From positions 1 to 32,662 of IMG/VR virus record IMGVR_UViG_3300042311_000399: a stretch of 32,662 bases of DNA; one strand, 5' to 3'. Shown here one piece after another: positions 28,536-32,662 of this stretch. Each line of letters begins with the position of its first letter. The stretch's first letter is position 1. The DNA comes from a virus. The notes beneath the pieces were generated by a model, which saw nothing but the letters and a program-made list of their open reading frames with translations, was not told the origin of the DNA and made no database searches. Both the position numbers and the translations under genes were made by a program.

Positions 28536-28847
28536 ATGACCACCGTTAGCACCAAGATTATCCGCGAATATATGGACAGCCACTCGATCATCGGCACGCG
28601 CCTTGTGCGCTGCATCGAAGTCGAAGGGATTGAGAACACTGCGGGTGATGCCGAAGCTTACCGCGTGATGCTCGACGGTTTTTATAACGATGGCTCACTC
28701 CGATTTGATGTTCATGTTCAGAGGCCAAACGGTTCATTTGCTTTGCTTAACAGCAATCGTCACTACCAGCGGATCAGCTTGGTCAAACATTTTATCGCTG
28801 ATGCTGTGGCCGAGTATCGCAAAGACAACGCCACCGCCACCGCTTAA
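28536..28847 (+). CDS. Hypothetical protein with its own promoter
   Basis: This 103-aa protein begins MTTVSTKIIREYMDSHSIIG and has LVRCIEVEGIENT, AYRVMLDGFYNDGSL and a final helix LVKHFIADAVAEYRKDN. No family was recognised. It is flanked by the promoter at 28482 and a hairpin at 28854, so it forms an independent transcription unit inside the early region, unusual in this genome. It may be expressed at a different time from its neighbours. Confidence 0.7.
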   Translation: MTTVSTKIIREYMDSHSIIGTRLVRCIEVEGIENTAGDAEAYRVMLDGFYNDGSLRFDVHVQRPNGSFALLNSNRHYQRISLVKHFIADAVAEYRKDNATATA

Positions 28848-28853
28848 CACCAA

Positions 28854-28871
28854 CGGGGGCTTCGGCCCCCG
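28854..28871 (+). terminator. TTCG-loop hairpin after the solo gene
   Basis: CGGGGGC (28854-28860) and GCCCCCG (28865-28871) form a perfect seven-pair stem with a TTCG loop, a very stable tetraloop. No T run follows, so it could be a weak or Rho-assisted terminator or an RNA stabiliser. Confidence 0.55.
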
Positions 28872-28895
28872 CCCACTATCAGCAAAAGTGAAAAT

Positions 28896-29060
28896 ATGAT
28901 CCTCAACATCGCAGAGCGGAAATACGTTCAGTCGTTGCAAGCCCGCATTGACGAACGCAAGGAACTGAACCGATCAGATCGAATGGAAATACGGCGCATC
29001 GAAATGCGGGGCTATCAGCGCTCCGCCAGAGCGCGAAAAAAGGAGGCTATTGATGACTGA
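28896..29060 (+). CDS. Small basic helical protein
   Basis: This 54-aa protein begins MILNIAERKYVQSLQARIDE and is rich in Arg, Glu and Lys (RRIEMRGYQRSARARKKE). It forms one long charged helix. It overlaps the methyltransferase start by 8 nt. Function unknown. Confidence 0.65.
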   Translation: MILNIAERKYVQSLQARIDERKELNRSDRMEIRRIEMRGYQRSARARKKEAIDD

Positions 29061-29739
29061 GCCTGTCGTTATTGGCAATGCTACGCTCTACCTTGGCGAT
29101 TGCCGGGATATTCTGCCGACGCTGGGAAAGGTGGACGCGGTTGTTACCGATCCGCCGTATGGCATCGGCAGTGCGCTGGTAAAGGGTGGCAGGGGTGGAA
29201 GCTTTGAGCGCCTAATCGCAGCCAACGCGGCTGAGTGGGACGTTACGCCAGAAGTGGGCCTTTTGCGCGACCTCATAGCCATGTCAGACCATCAGCTATT
29301 TTGGGGCGGGAATTATCTTGACCTTCCACCGACCCGCAAGCCGCTTTGCTGGAACAAGCTACGCCCGAACCAGAAAAACCTTTCGGAATGGGAGATGGCT
29401 TGGACGTCGCTTGAAGGTCGCGCGCAGATGTTTACCTATTGCGCCAACGGCGGCTTTGTTGCGCCTGAGCCCAACGTCCATCCGACACAGAAGCCCGTTC
29501 CGCTTATGCGATGGTGCCTTGAATTTTTCCCTGACGCATCGCTGGTTTTCGATCCGTTTCTTGGCAGCGGCACCACAGGCGTTGCAGCCGTTCAGATGGG
29601 CCGCAAGTTCATTGGCATCGAACGCGAGCCTAAATACTTCGAGATTGCCTGCAGGCGCATCGACGAAGCGCAGAAACAAGCCGATCTATTTGTTCCGCAA
29701 CACTCAAAGCCCACTCCGAAGCAAGAGGCTATGTTATGA
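29053..29739 (+). CDS. Orphan site-specific DNA methyltransferase, beta class
   Basis: This 228-aa enzyme has motif IV DPPY at residues 33-36 and motif I-like DPFLGSGTTG at 167-176, the order of beta-class amino-methyltransferases. HPTQKP at 143-148 is motif X-like. DPPY suggests N6-adenine as product. There is no restriction endonuclease nearby, so it probably protects phage DNA or alters host or phage gene expression. RBS AAGGAGGCTATTG precedes ATG 29053; stop overlaps the next start. Target site cannot be read from the sequence. Confidence 0.85.
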   Translation: MTEPVVIGNATLYLGDCRDILPTLGKVDAVVTDPPYGIGSALVKGGRGGSFERLIAANAAEWDVTPEVGLLRDLIAMSDHQLFWGGNYLDLPPTRKPLCWNKLRPNQKNLSEWEMAWTSLEGRAQMFTYCANGGFVAPEPNVHPTQKPVPLMRWCLEFFPDASLVFDPFLGSGTTGVAAVQMGRKFIGIEREPKYFEIACRRIDEAQKQADLFVPQHSKPTPKQEAML

Positions 29740-29912
29740 TTAATCCGAATGAAGACGCGCTCATCGCAGCCCGCGCTGTGGTCGCAGCCCGATATAACGC
29801 ACGTTATCACTTAAACGCGATTATGGCTGGCGGTTGGGATAAGGGTTTGCTGGTACAGAACGCCCTGCGTGACATTCTGGTGCATCCCGGTAACACTGAA
29901 GGCGACGAGTGA
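29736..29912 (+). CDS. Small hypothetical protein after methyltransferase
   Basis: This 58-aa protein begins MINPNEDALIAARAVVAARY and has ARYHLNAIMAGGWDKGLLVQ, ending GNTEGDE. It overlaps the methyltransferase stop by 4 nt and the next gene as GTGA, so it is translated with them. Two short helices and an acidic end are all that can be described. Confidence 0.65.
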   Translation: MINPNEDALIAARAVVAARYNARYHLNAIMAGGWDKGLLVQNALRDILVHPGNTEGDE

Positions 29913-30040
29913 AACGAAGCCCATACGCAGCCACTTTGCGGCACTACATTGCAAAATGTATAGAAGACCGAAGGCACAAAAAGCGCAGCAAGTCCGAAAG
30001 GCAGCGTGACGCGAAAAGGCAGGAGCAAGAGGGTGAGTGA
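29909..30040 (+). CDS. Small Lys/Arg-rich protein
   Basis: This GTG-started 43-aa frame begins MKRSPYAATLRHYIAKCIED and is strongly basic (RRHKKRSKSERQRDAKRQ). It overlaps its neighbour by 4 nt, which supports the GTG. It may bind nucleic acid but no family is known. Confidence 0.6.
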   Translation: MKRSPYAATLRHYIAKCIEDRRHKKRSKSERQRDAKRQEQEGE

Positions 30041-30071
30041 TGCCTGCCTTGCACAATTGAGCTTGTGGGCG

Positions 30072-30097
30072 TAAATTGTATCTTGCTGGACAATTTA
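30072..30097. promoter_or_regulatory. AT-rich 8-bp inverted repeat upstream of terminase
   Basis: TAAATTGT (30072-30079) and ACAATTTA (30090-30097) are perfect inverted arms around ATCTTGCTGG, and another ACAATT half-site lies at 30053-30058. A sigma70-like TTGCAC-N17-TAAATT overlaps (30049-30077). It may be an operator for the late operon that starts with the terminase. Confidence 0.5.
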
Positions 30098-30114
30098 ATA
30101 TCAAAGGAAATTAA

Positions 30115-30405
30115 ATGCCCGTAGGAGGCAAGCGTTCTGGTGCGGGTCGCCCAAAGGGGTCACGCAACGTAAAAACGCAAGAGCAGGCAAAGGCTATTAA
30201 AGAAAGCGGTCTTACCCCGCTTGATTATATGCTTTCCGTCATGCGCAATGAAGGAAACGAATTGGGCGTTCGTCTGGACGCTGCCAACAAGGCTGCGCCT
30301 TATGTTCACGCAAAGCTGGCGACTGTCGATCACAAGTCTAGCGATGGATCAATGACTCCACCGATCCGCATTGTGGTGCAGGGCATTGACACAAGCGACG
30401 GTTAA
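30115..30405 (+). CDS. Terminase small subunit
   Basis: This 96-aa protein begins MPVGGKRSGAGRPKGSRNVK, the GAGRPKGS motif seen at the start of many small terminases. A helical part LTPLDYMLSVMRNEGNELG and RLDAANKAAPYVHAKLATVD follows. The small subunit recognises the packaging start and recruits the large subunit, whose gene overlaps its end by 20 nt. RBS AAAGGAAATTAA precedes ATG. It is short for the family, with no separate C-terminal domain. Confidence 0.85.
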   Translation: MPVGGKRSGAGRPKGSRNVKTQEQAKAIKESGLTPLDYMLSVMRNEGNELGVRLDAANKAAPYVHAKLATVDHKSSDGSMTPPIRIVVQGIDTSDG

Positions 30406-31624
30406 GCTTCCCCGCAAGATCGCTGAAACATTCGCCCCTGAGCGCGGTGCTGTTCAGTATCGCGGGCTGTATGGCGGTCGCGGGTCGGGAAAGTCTTTTG
30501 GTGCAGCCAAGATGGCCGCAGTTTGGGGTATGGTCGAACCGCTGCGCATCCTTTGTACCCGCGAGCTACAGGTGTCGATCAAGGAAAGCTTTCACGCTGA
30601 AGTGAAGGCGGCAATCGCCAGTGAGCCTTGGCTGGAAGCACATTACGATGTTGGCGTCGATTACATTCGGGGCAAAAACGGCACCGAGTTTATCTTTCGC
30701 GGGCTTCGGCACAACACAACCGCGATCAAGTCCCTCGCCAAGATCGACCTAACGATTGTCGAAGAAGCGGAGGACGTTCCTGAAGACAGTTGGCTTGCGC
30801 TTGAGGCGACCGTGTTTCGCCAGCAAAAGTCTGAGCTTTGGGCAGTCTGGAACCCGCGTCTTGACGGATCGCCTGTCGATAAGCGGTTCATCAAGTCACC
30901 GCCTGCGAACGCCATCATCCGCAAGGTCAATTACAGCGACAATGCGTTTTTCCCGGTCGGCCTTGAGACGCTTCGCCAGCGTGAGCAAGAGCGGCTTGAT
31001 GTTGCCACCTATGCCCACATCTGGGACGGTGAGTATCTAACCAACAGCGATGCACAAGTGCTGGCAGGCAAGGTGCGCGTTGCGGAGTTTGAACCTAGCA
31101 GCGATTGGGATGGGCCTTATTACGGCGGTGACTTTGGTTTCAGCCAAGACCCGACCGCTGCCGTCAAGTGCTGGGTACATGGCCCGCGTCTCTACATCGA
31201 ACATGAGGCAGTGCGCGTCGGGCTTGAATTGGATGATACCGCCAGCTTTGTTGTCAACTGCATCCCCGGCTTTGATCGTGAAGTATCACGCTGGGACAAC
31301 TCGCGGCCTGAAAGCATTAGCCACCTGACGCGGCATGGATTGCCCCGTGCCACCGCGTGTGAAAAGTGGCAAGGCAGCGTGGAAGATGGCATAGGTTACT
31401 TGCGCAGCTTCGCTGAAATTGTGGTGCATCCTCGCTGTTCTAGCGTTGCAAGCGAAACTAGGTTATACAGCTACAAGGTTGACCGGCTTTCAGGCGATGT
31501 AACGAGCAATATTGTGGACGCGCACAATCACACCATTGATGCTATTCGCTATGCGCTTGGGCCAATGATTAGGCATCGCCAGCAGCCGTCTACTAAGTCC
31601 AAGCCTTTGCGGGGTCTATACTAA
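30386..31624 (+). CDS. Terminase large subunit
   Basis: This 412-aa protein from TTG at 30386 begins MTQATVKLPRKIAETFAPER. Walker A is YGGRGSGKS (residues 29-37) and Walker B-like acidic motif is LTIVEEAE (122-129), as in PBSX-type terminases. Nuclease-domain acidic segment GGDFGFSQDPTA lies near residue 248 and VDAHNHTIDAIRYAL near the end. It powers DNA packaging and cuts concatemers. An in-frame TTG at 30371 would add five residues; no ATG is suitable. The stop overlaps the portal ATG as TAATG. Confidence 0.93.
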   Translation: MTQATVKLPRKIAETFAPERGAVQYRGLYGGRGSGKSFGAAKMAAVWGMVEPLRILCTRELQVSIKESFHAEVKAAIASEPWLEAHYDVGVDYIRGKNGTEFIFRGLRHNTTAIKSLAKIDLTIVEEAEDVPEDSWLALEATVFRQQKSELWAVWNPRLDGSPVDKRFIKSPPANAIIRKVNYSDNAFFPVGLETLRQREQERLDVATYAHIWDGEYLTNSDAQVLAGKVRVAEFEPSSDWDGPYYGGDFGFSQDPTAAVKCWVHGPRLYIEHEAVRVGLELDDTASFVVNCIPGFDREVSRWDNSRPESISHLTRHGLPRATACEKWQGSVEDGIGYLRSFAEIVVHPRCSSVASETRLYSYKVDRLSGDVTSNIVDAHNHTIDAIRYALGPMIRHRQQPSTKSKPLRGLY

Positions 31625-32662
31625 TGACTACTAGCGTTTCGACATTGCATCCGGCGGTCACGACAATCCGCCGTGCCGAGTGGCAGCTTTGCCGTGACGC
31701 TATGGACGGTGAAGGCGCGATCAAAACACGCGGTATTGAATACCTGCCAATGCCATCCGGCTTTGCCTCGCAGGAAGATGGCGGCAAGGCGATGTATCAC
31801 GCCTATAAGGGCCGCGCTCAGTTCCCCGAAATGCTTGCGCCCAGTGTCGCGGCGATGATCGGCATCATCCACGGGCGCGAAATCCCGATCACGATTCCTG
31901 ATGCCATGATGTACCTGTGGGAAAACGCAGACGGCATGGGGTTGCCGCTGGAAGCGTTCCACCGCCGCATTACCCGCGAGCTACTTGTGATTGGCTCCTA
32001 TGGCATTCTGTCTGACGCTCCCCGTGATGGCGGTGACGCTTATCTGGCAGGCATCCGCCGCGATAAGGTTATCAACTGGGATAGCGATTGGTGGGTGCTG
32101 GACGAAAGCACGATGCGCCGGAATGGCTTCGTGTGGGAGCAGGTGCGGCAGTATCTGGTGCTGGGCATCATCGACGGCGGCTATGTCCCGACGCTGCTGG
32201 ATGAAAACGGCACGCTGATGGATCAGATCGAAGTGCGGGCGCGGGGCGGTGCGCTGCTAGAGCGTATCCCGTTTGTGATCGGCACTGCACAAGACTTGTC
32301 GCCACGGATCGAAGCGCCGCCGCTGATCGGTGTCGCCCGTGCTGCGTTGGCATATTACCAGCTTTCGGCAGACTATCGCCACCAGCTTTACATGAGTGGG
32401 CAAGAGACGCTTGTTGCCATCGACGGCGAGGCTCCGACAACCGTTGGCGCGGGCGCTGTACATGAGATGCGCGGCGCTCCGGGCATGAAGCCTGACCTGA
32501 AATACGTTTCGCCTACCTGTGCTGGTATTGAGGCACACGACAATGCGATGGTGCGCCAGCGTGAAGCTGCGCTTATGGCAGGTGCGCGTCTGTTCGAGCA
32601 GACCAAGGCAAGCCAAGAAAGCGGCGAAGCCAAGAAGCTGCGTTACGCAAGCGAAACCGCTA
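31624..32662 (+). CDS. Portal protein (DUF4055-like), N-terminal part
   Basis: This part begins MTTSVSTLHPAVTTIRRAEW and includes CRDAMDGEGAIKTRGIEYLP and YKGRAQFPEMLAPSVAAMIG, the pattern of DUF4055 phage portals (W..CRD...GE.A.K..G..YLP). The frame runs through the 127-bp repeat and continues at position 1 to a stop at 424-426, giving about 445 aa. ATG 31624 shares a base with the terminase stop. Position between terminase and scaffold supports the portal role. Confidence 0.88.
   Translation, partial: MTTSVSTLHPAVTTIRRAEWQLCRDAMDGEGAIKTRGIEYLPMPSGFASQEDGGKAMYHAYKGRAQFPEMLAPSVAAMIGIIHGREIPITIPDAMMYLWENADGMGLPLEAFHRRITRELLVIGSYGILSDAPRDGGDAYLAGIRRDKVINWDSDWWVLDESTMRRNGFVWEQVRQYLVLGIIDGGYVPTLLDENGTLMDQIEVRARGGALLERIPFVIGTAQDLSPRIEAPPLIGVARAALAYYQLSADYRHQLYMSGQETLVAIDGEAPTTVGAGAVHEMRGAPGMKPDLKYVSPTCAGIEAHDNAMVRQREAALMAGARLFEQTKASQESGEAKKLRYASETA
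32536..32662. repeat. Right copy of 127-bp terminal direct repeat
   Basis: Identical to positions 1-127, in the same orientation and in frame within the portal gene. Removing one copy leaves a 32,535-bp circle. Confidence 0.95.

Noticed and set aside
29053-29739. Restriction-modification system
   Set aside because: Only the methyltransferase is present; flanking genes are tiny and show no nuclease motif.

Overview
This window is a complete circularly closed genome of a tailed phage with a long non-contractile tail (siphovirus type), most likely an uncultured or metagenome-assembled virus of an alphaproteobacterium. The first 127 bases are repeated exactly as the last 127 (32536-32662), so the unique genome is 32,535 bp and the ends are an arbitrary cut inside the portal gene. 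The host guess is inference. It rests on the spike-base protein, which resembles the family of the Rhodobacter capsulatus gene transfer agent, on the GTG/ATG-overlap gene style, and on small Ea22-like proteins common in phages of Sphingomonadales and Rhodobacterales. No integrase, recombinase, tRNA, IS element or CRISPR array was found.

Layout on the plus strand across the junction: small terminase (30115), large terminase (30386), portal (31624 through the end to 426), scaffold-like protein (471), major capsid (1145), a strong terminator (2127), small head genes including the spike base (2526), head-tail connector and completion proteins (2798-5622), tail tube (5768), tail chaperones with a probable -1 frameshift (6265-7031), tape measure (7028), distal tail proteins, a DUF6950/NlpC-like protein and a large tail-tip protein (9091-13520), a fibre with a self-cleaving S74 chaperone (13553), and a lysis region with a GH19 endolysin and several small membrane proteins (15937-17875). 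A DEDD exonuclease with a zinc ribbon (17940) ends the rightward block and runs into the convergent leftward block.

The leftward block (22399 down to 18659) is one uninterrupted chain of 19 very small genes, 29-104 aa. Seventeen of its 18 junctions overlap by exactly 4 nt and one by 1 nt. It contains an internal duplication of a gene cassette and recurrent junction sequences in which the 3' end of one gene carries the ribosome binding site of the next. It starts from one promoter that overlaps a perfect 17-bp operator. A 55-aa Cro-like repressor is encoded divergently at 22506.

The rightward early block holds recombination genes: RusA resolvase, ERF annealing protein, a second DEDD exonuclease, a small protein with an SSB-like acidic tip, an HNH/DUF968-like protein and NinB. 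Replication genes follow: two consecutive proteins with a DnaA domain IV-like DNA-binding end, then a lambda O/DnaD-like initiator. Inside the O-like gene, in the stretch coding its linker, lies a dense cluster of palindromes and GATAAG repeats that looks like a lambda-type origin. A beta-class orphan DNA methyltransferase and small unknown genes lead back to the terminase. The most interesting candidates are the origin-like cluster (27645-27737), the tandem DnaA-like proteins, the hairpin-rich stretch 24694-24911, the two hairpins whose U tracts face leftward (25717-25750 and 26745-26792), and the 19-gene overlapping array.
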